In this document: positions 12,739 through 22,120 of the stretch, one piece after another
Layout: the number at the start of each line of letters is the position of its first letter
Numbering within the stretch: the first letter of the stretch is position 1
DNA from: an uncultured Mailhella sp.
GTDB taxonomy: Bacteria > Desulfobacterota > Desulfovibrionia > Desulfovibrionales > Desulfovibrionaceae
DNA: 64,000 nt
Assembly: GCF_947631555.1 (NCBI RefSeq)
Contig: NZ_CANRLT010000003.1
Coordinates: forward strand, 1 to 64,000
Direction: 5' to 3'
The notes under the pieces: generated by a model
Seen by the model: only the letters and a program-made list of their open reading frames with translations
The model's database searches: none
What the model was told of the DNA's origin: nothing
Position numbers and translations under genes: made by a program

Positions 12739-13392
12739 ATGAACGAACAAGCCCTTAAAAAGGCTGTGACGGAACTCATCACGCTGGTGCTGAACAATGC
12801 GTCCGCAGGCGGTGCGCATGAGAACGGCCCCATCCCCGTTGAGCTTTCCGCCCGTCATGTGCATCTGAGCGAAAAGGACGCCATTGCGCTTTTCGGTGCA
12901 CCGCTGACCCATGCCCGCGATCTTTCGCAGCCCGGGCAGTTTCTCTGCAAGGAGCGGGTGCGCCTCATCGGTCCCAAGGGCGTCATGGACAACGTGGCCG
13001 TACTCGGGCCTTCCCGCGGCAAGTCACAGGTCGAGATCTCCCGTACCGATGCCCGCGCCCTGGGCGTGGACGCCCCGGTGCGTCTGTCCGGCGACATTGC
13101 GGGCACACCCGGCATGGTGCTGGCTTCGCAGAACGGTATCATCGGGCTGAGCGAGGGCGTCATCGTGGCGGCGCGTCATATCCATATGACTCCGCAGGAC
13201 GCCGCCCGCTTTGGTGTGAAGGACGGCGACAAGGTGAGCGTACGCCTTGCTTCCGAACGTCCGCTGGTGCTTGAAGACGTGCTGGTTCGTGTGAGCGACA
13301 AGTTCAGTCTGGCCATGCACATCGATGCCGACGAAGGCAACAGCGCCGGCTGGAAGAAGGGCATCGACGGTGTCATTACCGCGAGGAGCTGA
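12739..13392 (+). CDS. pduL: Phosphate acyltransferase PduL
   Basis: PVELSARHVHLSEKD and VIVAARHIHMTPQDA metal-binding HxH motifs; amphipathic N-terminal helix. Confidence 0.93.
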   Translation: MNEQALKKAVTELITLVLNNASAGGAHENGPIPVELSARHVHLSEKDAIALFGAPLTHARDLSQPGQFLCKERVRLIGPKGVMDNVAVLGPSRGKSQVEISRTDARALGVDAPVRLSGDIAGTPGMVLASQNGIIGLSEGVIVAARHIHMTPQDAARFGVKDGDKVSVRLASERPLVLEDVLVRVSDKFSLAMHIDADEGNSAGWKKGIDGVITARS

Positions 13393-13393
13393 C

Positions 13394-14218
13394 ATGGACT
13401 TTGCAGCCATTGACCGCCAGATAGCCGAGCTTGAGAGCCGCATCCAGAATCCGGCGCACGTTGCGCCGGGGGAAGAGCTTTTTGTGGGCGTGGATCTCGG
13501 CACGGCGTACATTGTGGTGGTCGTGGTGGACGGCCAGCACCGGCCCGTGGCCTGCGCTCTGGAATTTGCGCAGGTCGTGCGGGACGGGCTGGTGGTGGAC
13601 TATACCGGCGCATCACGCATCGTGCGCAAGCTGGTGGATCAGCTTCGGGAAAAGCTGGGCCGCGACCTTGAGTATGCGGCCATCGCCGTGCCCCCTGGTA
13701 CGGGCGAACGCGAATGCGCCACGCACCGCCATGTGGTTGAGGGCGCCGGTCTTACCGTGACCACCATTCTTGACGAACCCACCGCGGCCAACGCGGTGCT
13801 GGGCGTTCGGAACGGCGTCATCGTGGACGTGGGCGGCGGCACCACCGGCCTTTCCATCCTTGAGGACGGGAAGGTTGTCTATGTGGCGGACGAACCCACC
13901 GGCGGCACACACCTTTCGCTGGTTCTGGCCGGCGGCTACGGCATCAGCTTTGAAGAAGCCGAAGAGATCAAGAAGGATCCCGCCCGGCAGAGCGAGATCC
14001 TGCCTGTGGTCAAACCCGTGCTTGAAAAGATAGCCTCCATCATCAACCGGCATATCAGGGGGCGCGACGTTTCGGCCATTTACCTCGTGGGCGGAACCTG
14101 CTGCCTGAAAGACATGGAACAGACCATCGCCCGCGAGACGGGCAAGGCCGTGTTCAAGCCTTCCAACCCCTTCCTTGTCACCCCGCTGGGCATTGCGCTC
14201 AACTGCGGCAGGGAATGA
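13394..14218 (+). CDS. eutJ: EutJ-like actin-fold/chaperone-like BMC protein
   Basis: VGVDLGTAYIVVVVVD, ILDEPTAANAVLG, IVDVGGGTTGLSI, IYLVGGTCC ASKHA motifs. Confidence 0.88.
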   Translation: MDFAAIDRQIAELESRIQNPAHVAPGEELFVGVDLGTAYIVVVVVDGQHRPVACALEFAQVVRDGLVVDYTGASRIVRKLVDQLREKLGRDLEYAAIAVPPGTGERECATHRHVVEGAGLTVTTILDEPTAANAVLGVRNGVIVDVGGGTTGLSILEDGKVVYVADEPTGGTHLSLVLAGGYGISFEEAEEIKKDPARQSEILPVVKPVLEKIASIINRHIRGRDVSAIYLVGGTCCLKDMEQTIARETGKAVFKPSNPFLVTPLGIALNCGRE

Positions 14219-14844
14219 ACGCGCATCCGGGTAACGCCATGCAGGACGCCGAACTCATACGCCGCATCGTGGAACAGGTGCTGGAACAGCTTGCCCCCGT
14301 GCAAGGTGCGGCCTGCGTGTGTGTCCTTGCCGAGCGGGATGAAGCCCTTGTCCAGGCACTCACGCCGCTTGTGGCTTCCCATTTTGGATCAGGCACAAAA
14401 CTCATGTTTCGCGGGGAGAGCGGATGCGGGGCAGTTCCCGCGGCTTTTCTCCTGCCCGAGCTTTCCTGTTCCGACATGGCCGATCTTGCGGCAGGGCGGG
14501 CCGCGTCGCCCGTTATGCGTGACGTGCTTTCCCTGCTTTTAAAGGGTACGGGCGTCGGGGTGGTTCGCTTCGCCTACCGGGACTATGCGCAAAGCGCCCC
14601 CGGGCCGCTTTACGACCTGTACGCCGGCTATGAAAAAACGCTGGCGGGATTCGGGTTGAAGGAGTTCAAGGCGAAAAAGCCGGAAAACAGGCGGCTTCGG
14701 GACAGGCTTGTGACCGCCGCCATGGTGGAGGAGGCCGCGGCTGATGGTACGCGCAGTCTTGAGATACCGGAACGGGCCGTGCTCACGCCCCTTGCGGCAG
14801 AAAGGGCGGAAACGCTGCATGTCAGCATCCGCAGACAGGGATAA
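14215..14844 (+). CDS. BMC-associated conserved protein of unknown function (possibly the Eut/PduM-associated hypothetical family)
   Basis: 209 aa, start overlaps the eutJ stop; N-terminal amphipathic helix MQDAELIRRIVEQVLEQL; located between eutJ and BMC-P. Confidence 0.6.
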   Translation: MNAHPGNAMQDAELIRRIVEQVLEQLAPVQGAACVCVLAERDEALVQALTPLVASHFGSGTKLMFRGESGCGAVPAAFLLPELSCSDMADLAAGRAASPVMRDVLSLLLKGTGVGVVRFAYRDYAQSAPGPLYDLYAGYEKTLAGFGLKEFKAKKPENRRLRDRLVTAAMVEEAAADGTRSLEIPERAVLTPLAAERAETLHVSIRRQG

Positions 14845-14847
14845 GGC

Positions 14848-15126
14848 ATGATCATAGGCGTAGTGATAGGCAACGTGTGGGCCACCAAGAAAGAGGACAA
14901 ACTTCAGGGCCTCAAGCTCATGGTGGTGCAGCGCATCGACCCGGCCGACGGCGCCAGGCATGAAAGCCTTGTGGCGGCCGACCGCGTGGGGGCGGGCATT
15001 GGTGAACAGGTGCTTGTCGTCACCGGTAGCACGGCCCGCAAAGCGCTTTCCCTGGATGACGATATTCCCATGGATGCCGCGATCGTCGGCATTCTGGATG
15101 AAATAGAACTCACGAAGGGTCTTTAG
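14848..15126 (+). CDS. BMC-P pentameric vertex protein (EutN/CcmL family)
   Basis: MIIGVVIGNVWATKKEDKLQGLKLMVVQ...DRVGAGIGEQVLVVTGSTAR. Confidence 0.95.
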   Translation: MIIGVVIGNVWATKKEDKLQGLKLMVVQRIDPADGARHESLVAADRVGAGIGEQVLVVTGSTARKALSLDDDIPMDAAIVGILDEIELTKGL

Positions 15127-15201
15127 ACCGCGTGAGGAAACAGGCGGACCTGCCAAAAAGCAGGCGAACCGCGATGGCAAGACGGACGGAGTGAGGGAAT
15201 C

Positions 15202-15528
15202 ATGGCAAAACAACTCATCACCACAGCGAATCTTGACACCTACATCCGCAAGGACCTTGGCAAGCTCTTTGTCACGCCGGACAGGCTGGTGACTGCCGGA
15301 GTCAAGGACGAACTCAGGCGCCGCGGCGTGCAGCTGGTCTACGGGCCGGAACCCGCGCCCGTGCAGCCCGCCTGCTGCTCGGCGCCTCAGGCGGACGGAG
15401 CGGACAAGCTCAAGCGTGCCGCCGCCATCGTTGTCGCCATACTCCGTGAACAGTACGGCATGACGGACGAGAGCCAGATTCAGGCTGTTGCCGTCAAGAT
15501 TCTGAAGGCCGTCAAGGACAGCATTTAA
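15202..15528 (+). CDS. Small BMC-associated protein; N-terminus resembles the EutT N-terminal region, helical C-terminus
   Basis: ITTANLDTYIRKDLGKLFVTPDRLVTAGVKDELRRRGVQLVYG plus helical RAAAIVVAILREQYG...AVAVKILKAVKDSI. Confidence 0.6.
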   Translation: MAKQLITTANLDTYIRKDLGKLFVTPDRLVTAGVKDELRRRGVQLVYGPEPAPVQPACCSAPQADGADKLKRAAAIVVAILREQYGMTDESQIQAVAVKILKAVKDSI

Positions 15529-15669
15529 CGTCTGCCGCCTTATGCCTGTTGAGGCACAGGGCGCAGTGCGTGAACGCCGAAGGCGGGACTCTTCCCGCAT
15601 GAGGCTCAGGGGAACTTCCAGTCGGGCGCAGTGCGCGCCCACGCGACATACCGCGAAAAGGAGATTAAC

Positions 15670-15954
15670 ATGACAATGGACGCTCTCGGCATGATCGAAA
15701 CCAAGGGCCTTGTCGGCGCTGTGGAAGCGGCCGATGCTATGGTCAAGGCTGCCAACGTCACTCTTATCGGCCGCGTGCAGGTTGGCGGCGGTCTCGTCAC
15801 CGTGATGGTGCGCGGCGATGTGGGTGCGGTGAAGGCCGCTACGGACGCCGGTTCCGCCGCCGCTCAGAAGGTGGGCGAACTCATCAGTGTCCACGTCATT
15901 CCCCGCCCCCATTCCGAAGTGGAACTCATTCTGCCTCATCGCGACGCCGAATAA
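15670..15954 (+). CDS. BMC-H shell protein, copy 3
   Basis: Near-identical to copies 1 and 2; ATG 15670 preceded by AAAAGGAG. Confidence 0.96.
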   Translation: MTMDALGMIETKGLVGAVEAADAMVKAANVTLIGRVQVGGGLVTVMVRGDVGAVKAATDAGSAAAQKVGELISVHVIPRPHSEVELILPHRDAE

Positions 15955-16023
15955 GGCGAGGCGTACCCCTTATCAGAGTCTGGTCCGGTCTGTTCGGGCC
16001 GAAGAATTCCCGAGGAATGAGCG

Positions 16024-17349
16024 ATGGGACATCCGATTGTCGATAAAATACGCGAAGCCGGTGTCGTTGGCGCCGGCGGCGCCGGACTTCCGACCCATGT
16101 GAAGGCTGACGCCCATGTGGAGACCGTGCTGGTCAACGGCGCTTCCTGTGAGCCGCTGCTCTCGAGCGACCCGTATCTCATGGAAAACGAGGTTGATACT
16201 CTTGTGCGCGGTCTTGAAGCCGTCATGGAATGTACCGGCGCGAAGAAGGGTATCATCTGTCTGAAAGGCAAGCACGTCCGCGCTATGCAGTCCGTCCGCG
16301 CCGCAGCCGAACGCTCGGGCGGCAAAATCGAAGCCCGCGAGCTCATGGATTTCTATCCTGCGGGCGACGAACAGGTGCTGGTGCATGAAGTGCTTGGCCG
16401 TACCGTACCCGAACGCGGCCTGCCGCTTCAGGTGGGCGCGGTGGTCAGCAACGTGGAGACGCTGTGCAACGTGGCGCACGCCCTGGACGGCAAGCCCGTG
16501 ACGCACCGCTACCTCACCGTGGCGGGCGAAGTGGGCCGGCCCATGGTGGTCAAGGCGCCCGTGGGCACGCCCGTGCCCGAGGTGCTGGCCTTTGCCGGCG
16601 GCGCCGCCATTTCCGAATACCGTGTTGTGGACGGCGGACCCATGATGGGCAAGGTGCTGCCCGACGCTTCGCGCGCCGTGGTTACGAAAACCACCAGCGG
16701 GCTTCTGGTACTGCCTCCCGATCACAACGTGGTGCTGCGCAAGGTGATGGATCCGGCCACGGTTCGCCGCATCACCAACACCATCTGCTGCCAGTGCTCC
16801 CGCTGCACTGATCTCTGCCCCCGCCATCTCCTGGGCCATAGCCTGCATCCGCACAAGATCATGCGCGTCTTCGCCCATCAGGAACTGGAAAGCGAGATTG
16901 CCAGGGAAGCGCTGCTCTGCTCGGAATGCGGCATCTGCGAAAAATATGCCTGCCCCATGCTGGTCTCTCCGCGTGAAGTGAACGCGCAGATCAAGCAGAT
17001 ACTCATGAAGAACGGCGTCAAGTGGCCCAGTTCGGGCCAGGAGACGGAGTCCAATCCGTTCCGCGAAGAACGCCGTGTCCCCACTTCCCGTCTTATCCAG
17101 CGTCTCAACCTGGAGCAGTACGACACTCATCCCGGCTACGCCGGCGAGATCAAGCCTTCGCTGGTACGCATCCCGCTGCGTATGCACCTCGGTGCTCCTG
17201 CGGTCTGCGTTGTTTCCGAAGGCCAGCATGTCTCCTGCGGCGATCTTATCGGAGAGATTCCCGAAAAGGCGATGAGCGCTCGCATCCATGCCAGCATTGA
17301 CGGCGTGGTGGAGTCCGTTGCCGACGGTGTGGTGACCATACGGGGCTGA
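16024..17349 (+). CDS. pduS: PduS-like (RnfC-type) Fe-S flavoprotein, BMC electron transfer
   Basis: GVVGAGGAGLPTHVK; CCQCSRCTDLCPRHLLG and CSECGICEKYACP Fe-S motifs. Confidence 0.9.
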   Translation: MGHPIVDKIREAGVVGAGGAGLPTHVKADAHVETVLVNGASCEPLLSSDPYLMENEVDTLVRGLEAVMECTGAKKGIICLKGKHVRAMQSVRAAAERSGGKIEARELMDFYPAGDEQVLVHEVLGRTVPERGLPLQVGAVVSNVETLCNVAHALDGKPVTHRYLTVAGEVGRPMVVKAPVGTPVPEVLAFAGGAAISEYRVVDGGPMMGKVLPDASRAVVTKTTSGLLVLPPDHNVVLRKVMDPATVRRITNTICCQCSRCTDLCPRHLLGHSLHPHKIMRVFAHQELESEIAREALLCSECGICEKYACPMLVSPREVNAQIKQILMKNGVKWPSSGQETESNPFREERRVPTSRLIQRLNLEQYDTHPGYAGEIKPSLVRIPLRMHLGAPAVCVVSEGQHVSCGDLIGEIPEKAMSARIHASIDGVVESVADGVVTIRG

Positions 17350-17400
17350 TGCGTCCCGAGGCAAATTCTGCCTTAACAATGATTTTTTAAGGTGAATACC

Positions 17401-17961
17401 ATGAAATTGCGTACTATCGGCTGCGTGGAACTGAACAGCATCAGTACGGGCATGCACGTCGCGGATGAAATGAGCAAGGCTGCAGAAGTCCAGCTCGTTC
17501 TTGCCCGTCCGACCTGTCCGGGCCGCTATCTGGTCATCGTCACCGGCGACACCGGCGCGGTAAAAAGCTCTGTGGAACACGGCCGCGCCATCGGCACCGA
17601 CATGGTGGTGGACTGGTTTGTCATTCCCAACGTCCACGAGAGTGTCATTCCCGCCATGAACGGCACGATCCTCAGCCCCCGGGTGAACGCGCTCGGCTGC
17701 ATCGAGGTCTGCACCACGGCGGGCTGCATCCTTGCGGCCGATGCCGCGGCCAAGGCCGGTCAGGTGGAGCTGATGGAACTGCGCTTTGCCGCCGGTCTGG
17801 GCGGCAAGGCCTTTGTGACCATGACGGGCGAAGTCAGCTCGGTGCAGGCGTCCGTGGACGCCGGTATAGCGGCTGTGGCCGGCAATGCCGCCGGGCCTGT
17901 TCTCAGCCATATTGTCATTCCTTCGCCCAGCGAAGACTTCAAGGCGCACCTTCTGGGATAA
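17401..17961 (+). CDS. pduT: BMC-T tandem-domain shell protein, PduT-like (Fe-S)
   Basis: Two BMC domains; ARPTCPGRYLVIVTGD aligns with the PduT TICPGKF cluster cysteine. Confidence 0.9.
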   Translation: MKLRTIGCVELNSISTGMHVADEMSKAAEVQLVLARPTCPGRYLVIVTGDTGAVKSSVEHGRAIGTDMVVDWFVIPNVHESVIPAMNGTILSPRVNALGCIEVCTTAGCILAADAAAKAGQVELMELRFAAGLGGKAFVTMTGEVSSVQASVDAGIAAVAGNAAGPVLSHIVIPSPSEDFKAHLLG

Positions 17962-18069
17962 GGAAGGAAACGGGCGGAAGGGCGCAAAACGCCGTGCCTT
18001 TCCGCCGTTGTTCCGGCGTCCCGCTTCCTTTGCGGCGGGACATCCGACAGGTCTTGAGGGAAGCCACAG

Positions 18070-18426
18070 ATGAGTACGATGGAACAGCCCACGCAGCGTG
18101 TCATTCAGGAATACGTTCCGGGCAAGCAGATAACCCTGGCGCACGTCATCGCCAGCCCTAACCGCGGCATCAGCTTCAAGCTGGGACTGGACGAGAACGG
18201 CGGCGATGCCATGGGCGTTCTGACCATCACTCCTTCCGAAAGCGTGATCATCGCGGCCGACATCGCCACCAAATCCGGGCTTGTGGAGATAGGCTTCCTG
18301 GACCGCTTCGGCGGTTCGCTGCTCATCACGGGTGACGTGGCCAGCGTGGAAGCGGCGCTTCGCGCGGTCATCGCCTATTTTGGCGACGTCCTGCATTATG
18401 CCTGTGTGGAAATGACCCGCACCTGA
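18070..18426 (+). CDS. pduU: BMC-H circularly permuted shell protein (PduU/EutS-like)
   Basis: RVIQEYVPGKQITLAHVIASP...AMGVLTITPSESVIIAADIATKSG. Confidence 0.93.
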   Translation: MSTMEQPTQRVIQEYVPGKQITLAHVIASPNRGISFKLGLDENGGDAMGVLTITPSESVIIAADIATKSGLVEIGFLDRFGGSLLITGDVASVEAALRAVIAYFGDVLHYACVEMTRT

Positions 18427-18923
18427 AAAGAGGCCGTGGAAAGGACGTTTTTAACAAGACGGTCAAAGGCCGGAGCCAGGCCGCACATCGGGACAGCTCC
18501 GACACAAGAAGGTATGTTTGGCGGATAATGTTACTTTTTTAACGAGGAGCAAGGGGCAGCGGTTGGATGCAATGAGCTGAAGACGCAGACCTTGTTCCAA
18601 AAAGGGCAAACAGGAACAGGCGGCGCACAGGCGAAATTTTCCATGCAGTTTTCTTTGTCCTTCGGAAGGCTTGAAAAATTTAGCAAACGGAGTATTTATT
18701 TCGAAGGACTGCGTTTCGTGATGACTCGCGAAACAAGTTTTTCTCCGAATCGGCGCGCAGAGAGCGCCTTTTTCAGGAGAAGCCTGACGGAAGAGTTTAT
18801 ACAGGCTCTTCCAACGGTGAAAGAACAGGGTGATTTATGCCTTTTGTTCCAAAAGGAACAAGAGAATAAATACTTGGCGTCACAGGCCTTTTTTTCATTC
18901 ACACCTCAACTTCGGGAGTTTTT

Positions 18924-20048
18924 ATGAAAAAACTCGGTGCGTTGATGCTCGCTGTGTGCCTGTCCTTCGGACTGGTCTCGCAGGCTCAGGCGGCGAAGTA
19001 CGAGCTGAAGATCCAGACCGCTCTGGCCAGCTCCTCCGTCTTCTTCAAAACCATGGAACGCATGAAGGCCAACATTGAAGCGCTGTCCAACGGCGAAATC
19101 TCTGTTGAACTTCTTGCTGCCGGTGCTATCGTCAAGCCCAACGAAATCCTTGACGCCGTGCACGAAAACCTCATCAACGGCGGCATGTGGTGGACCCACT
19201 ATGCCTCCGGCAAGAACCCTGCCGGCTGCCTGTTCTCCGCTCCCTGCGGCGGTCTGGGCTATGGCCTCGACCAGATGAGCGTGCTCTCCTGGGGCTGGGA
19301 AGGCGATGGCGCCAAGCTGCTGAATGAATACTATCAGCAGGCCTGCAAAGCCAATGTTGTGGCCTGGATGGCTCAGCCCCATGGCCCCGAAGCCTTTGGC
19401 TGGTTCCACAAGCGTTACAACTCCCTCATCGAGCTGAACAAGCTGACCTTCCGTGCTCCTCCAGGAGTGCCCGCTGAAATCTTCAAGGAAATGGGCATGC
19501 CCGTTGTGGCTCTCGCCGCTCCTGACATCATTCCCGCCGCTCAGCGTGGCGCCATCGACGCCGCTGAATGGATCAACCCCGCTGAAGACATCGCCATGGG
19601 CTTCGACCAGATCTGGAAGCACCTGTATCTGCAGGGACTGCACCAGGGCATCTCCATCGGCGACATCTTTGTGAACAAGACCTGGTACGACAGCCTGCCC
19701 AAGAACCTCCAGCAGGTTATCGAAATCAGCATGAAGACCTGCTGCTTCGATCAGCTGATGAGCAACATCAAGGTGAACTCCGAAGCTCTGCAGGAACTCG
19801 TGACCAAGCGCGGCATCGTGATCGAAGAAACCCCCGCCGACTACTATCCTGCCTTCATGAAGGCGGCCCGTACCATCTTCGACGGCTATGCCAAGAAGGA
19901 CGCCTTCTTCAAGAAGGTGTATGACAACGAAGTGGCCTGGGCCAAGCTGACCGTGCCCTTCCAGATGCGTGCCAACGGTCTGTATTACAGCCTCGGCAAG
20001 GCCGCCATGGACGAAGGTCTCGTGAGCGACTACATCAAGGCTAAGTAA
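18924..20048 (+). CDS. TRAP transporter substrate-binding protein (DctP family), candidate isethionate/sulfonate binding
   Basis: Signal peptide, DctP-like fold motifs, followed by dctQ and dctM. Confidence 0.9.
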   Translation: MKKLGALMLAVCLSFGLVSQAQAAKYELKIQTALASSSVFFKTMERMKANIEALSNGEISVELLAAGAIVKPNEILDAVHENLINGGMWWTHYASGKNPAGCLFSAPCGGLGYGLDQMSVLSWGWEGDGAKLLNEYYQQACKANVVAWMAQPHGPEAFGWFHKRYNSLIELNKLTFRAPPGVPAEIFKEMGMPVVALAAPDIIPAAQRGAIDAAEWINPAEDIAMGFDQIWKHLYLQGLHQGISIGDIFVNKTWYDSLPKNLQQVIEISMKTCCFDQLMSNIKVNSEALQELVTKRGIVIEETPADYYPAFMKAARTIFDGYAKKDAFFKKVYDNEVAWAKLTVPFQMRANGLYYSLGKAAMDEGLVSDYIKAK

Positions 20049-20111
20049 GACTTAAACTACTCAACATCCCGGGGGGAGCAATCCCTCCGGGATTCCCTGT
20101 GAGGGCAAAGT

Positions 20112-20729
20112 ATGCAGTCTGAGTACGAAAAAGCTATGGCGCAGGTTCCGGCAGGGGCCCTGAAAGCCATCAACTTTCTGGACAATATAAGTATCTGGCT
20201 GGGTAAGACGTTCTCATGGCTGTGCATACCCATGATTCTCAGTCTGATTATCGAAGTCGTCATGCGCTCCTGTTTTACCATGCCTACGGTGTGGGCTTCC
20301 ACTCTCGCCGTGATGATGTACGGCGTGTTCTATATGCTTGCTTCGCCGTGGTGCCTGCGTGACGGCGGCCATGTGCGCACCGACTTCTTCTATCACAACT
20401 GGTCGGTACGCACCAAAGCCGTAGTGGATCTCATCCACTATGTGTTCCTTTTCTTCCCCATCCACATTCTGTTCCTCTCTCTGGCATGGAACTTCTTCTG
20501 GAAGTCCTATCTCCAGAACGAAACCTCCGTGTGGAGCGCCTGGACGCCCATCGTCTGGCCCGTCAAGTTCGCCATTCCCGTGTATGTGTTTGTCACGATG
20601 ACGCAGGGCCTCTCCGAGATCCTCAAGTGCGTCTACCGCTTCAAGACCAATTACAACCTGTGGAGCACGGAACCCGAAGTCATCGCCGTTGAAGACGCCG
20701 GGGCCGCCGCAGAAGAGACCAAGGCGTAG
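20112..20729 (+). CDS. TRAP transporter small permease (DctQ)
   Basis: Four predicted TM segments, position between dctP and dctM. Confidence 0.88.
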   Translation: MQSEYEKAMAQVPAGALKAINFLDNISIWLGKTFSWLCIPMILSLIIEVVMRSCFTMPTVWASTLAVMMYGVFYMLASPWCLRDGGHVRTDFFYHNWSVRTKAVVDLIHYVFLFFPIHILFLSLAWNFFWKSYLQNETSVWSAWTPIVWPVKFAIPVYVFVTMTQGLSEILKCVYRFKTNYNLWSTEPEVIAVEDAGAAAEETKA

Positions 20730-20739
20730 GGGGGAATCC

Positions 20740-22056
20740 ATGTCACACAATGAATTGCTTGCCATGCTTTCCCTGGCCGGTATGTTCGGCCTGTTCTGCT
20801 TTGGCTTTCCCATTGCCTACACCATGGTGTTTGCAGGTATCGTGTTCGGCTTCCTCGGCATAGGCAAGCTGGTCTTCTACCTGCTCACCGTGCAGTTTTA
20901 TCAGGTCATGTGCGACGATGTCATGGTCGCCATCCCGTTCTTCCTGGTCATGGGCTATATTCTGGAAGGGGCAGGGCTTATGGAGCGACTGTTCAACGCC
21001 TTCCAGAAGCTGTTCGCCCGTCTTCCCGGCTCGCTGTACATGGCGGTCATTTCTACCGGCACCATTTTTGCCGCAGCCACGGGCATCGTGGGTTCGTCCG
21101 TGAACCTGCTCTGCGTTATGGCTGAACCGACCATGCGCAAGAGCGGCTACGACGTTCCCATGGGCGCAGGCTCCATCGCCGCAGCCGGTACGCTGGGCAT
21201 CCTCATTCCGCCCAGCGTCATGCTGGTGGTGCTTGGGCCTATCGTGGGCGTGCCGGTGACGGATCTCTTCCTGGCCGCCGTTATCCCCGGACTGCTCCTT
21301 GCCGGTCTGTACATCACCTATTCGCTCGTCAAGTGCGCCATCTGGCCCAAGTACGGTCCGCCGCTGCCTCCCGAACTGCGCTCTGCTTCCCTGCTGGAAG
21401 TGTGGAAGGAAGTGTTTACCGGTGCCATCCCGCTGCTCATCCTCATCTTCTCCGTGCTGGGCAGCATCATGGTTGGCTGGGCCACGCCCACCGAGGCTTC
21501 CGCCTGCGGCGCGTTCGCTTCCATCATTCTGGTCATGCTGTACAAGCGCTTCACCTGGAAGGGCTTTGCCCAGGCCATGTACGGTACGGCCAAGATGTCG
21601 GCCATGATCCTTATCCTGCTGGCCTCCTGCAACTTCTTCGGCGCGGTGTTCTCCCGTCTTGGCGGCGCGACCTATCTGTCCAACCTGCTCCTGAACATGC
21701 ACATTTCGCCGATGGCCATGCTGCTTCTCCTGCTCACCATCATCTTCTTCATGGGCTGGGCCATGGAATGGATACCCATCGTGCTTATCCTCGTGCCCCT
21801 CGTCCTGCCCGTGGTGGAAGCCATGCAGTATGACCGCCTGTGGTTCTGTATGCTGGTGGCCGTGACCCTTCAGACCTCGTGGCTGTCCCCGCCTGTGGCT
21901 CTGTCCGCCTACTTCATCAAGGGCGCCGTGCCGCACTGGAAGCTCATCGACATCTACAAGGGCATGTTCCAGTACATCGCCTGCCAGCTCATCGGCGTGG
22001 CACTGATCATCGCCTTCCCCATCATTGTTACCTGGCTGCCCCAGGTAGCGAAGTAG
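20740..22056 (+). CDS. TRAP transporter large permease (DctM)
   Basis: GAGSIAAAGTLGILIPPSVMLVVLG...TWLPQVAK; ATG 20740. Confidence 0.93.
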   Translation: MSHNELLAMLSLAGMFGLFCFGFPIAYTMVFAGIVFGFLGIGKLVFYLLTVQFYQVMCDDVMVAIPFFLVMGYILEGAGLMERLFNAFQKLFARLPGSLYMAVISTGTIFAAATGIVGSSVNLLCVMAEPTMRKSGYDVPMGAGSIAAAGTLGILIPPSVMLVVLGPIVGVPVTDLFLAAVIPGLLLAGLYITYSLVKCAIWPKYGPPLPPELRSASLLEVWKEVFTGAIPLLILIFSVLGSIMVGWATPTEASACGAFASIILVMLYKRFTWKGFAQAMYGTAKMSAMILILLASCNFFGAVFSRLGGATYLSNLLLNMHISPMAMLLLLLTIIFFMGWAMEWIPIVLILVPLVLPVVEAMQYDRLWFCMLVAVTLQTSWLSPPVALSAYFIKGAVPHWKLIDIYKGMFQYIACQLIGVALIIAFPIIVTWLPQVAK

Positions 22057-22073
22057 CCTGAACCAACATTGAC

Positions 22074-22109
22074 CTTCCGCCTTCCCCCTCGGGAGGGCGG
22101 AAGTTTTAT
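22074..22109 (+). terminator. Terminator-like stem-loop after dctM
   Basis: cttccgccttccccctcgggagggcggaagtttt. Confidence 0.7.
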
Positions 22110-22120
22110 GGAGCCTGACC

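Noticed and set aside
15973-18396. 807-aa minus-strand ORF spanning pduS to pduU
   Set aside because: Runs across four well-supported plus-strand genes; shadow ORF.
18505-18525. Possible sigma54 promoter TTTGGCGGATAATGTTAC
   Set aside because: The GC of the -12 element is absent at the required spacing.
18870-18900. Possible sigma54 promoter (TTGGCGTCACAGGCC) before dctP
   Set aside because: The -12 TTGC element is missing and the distance to the start codon is too short.
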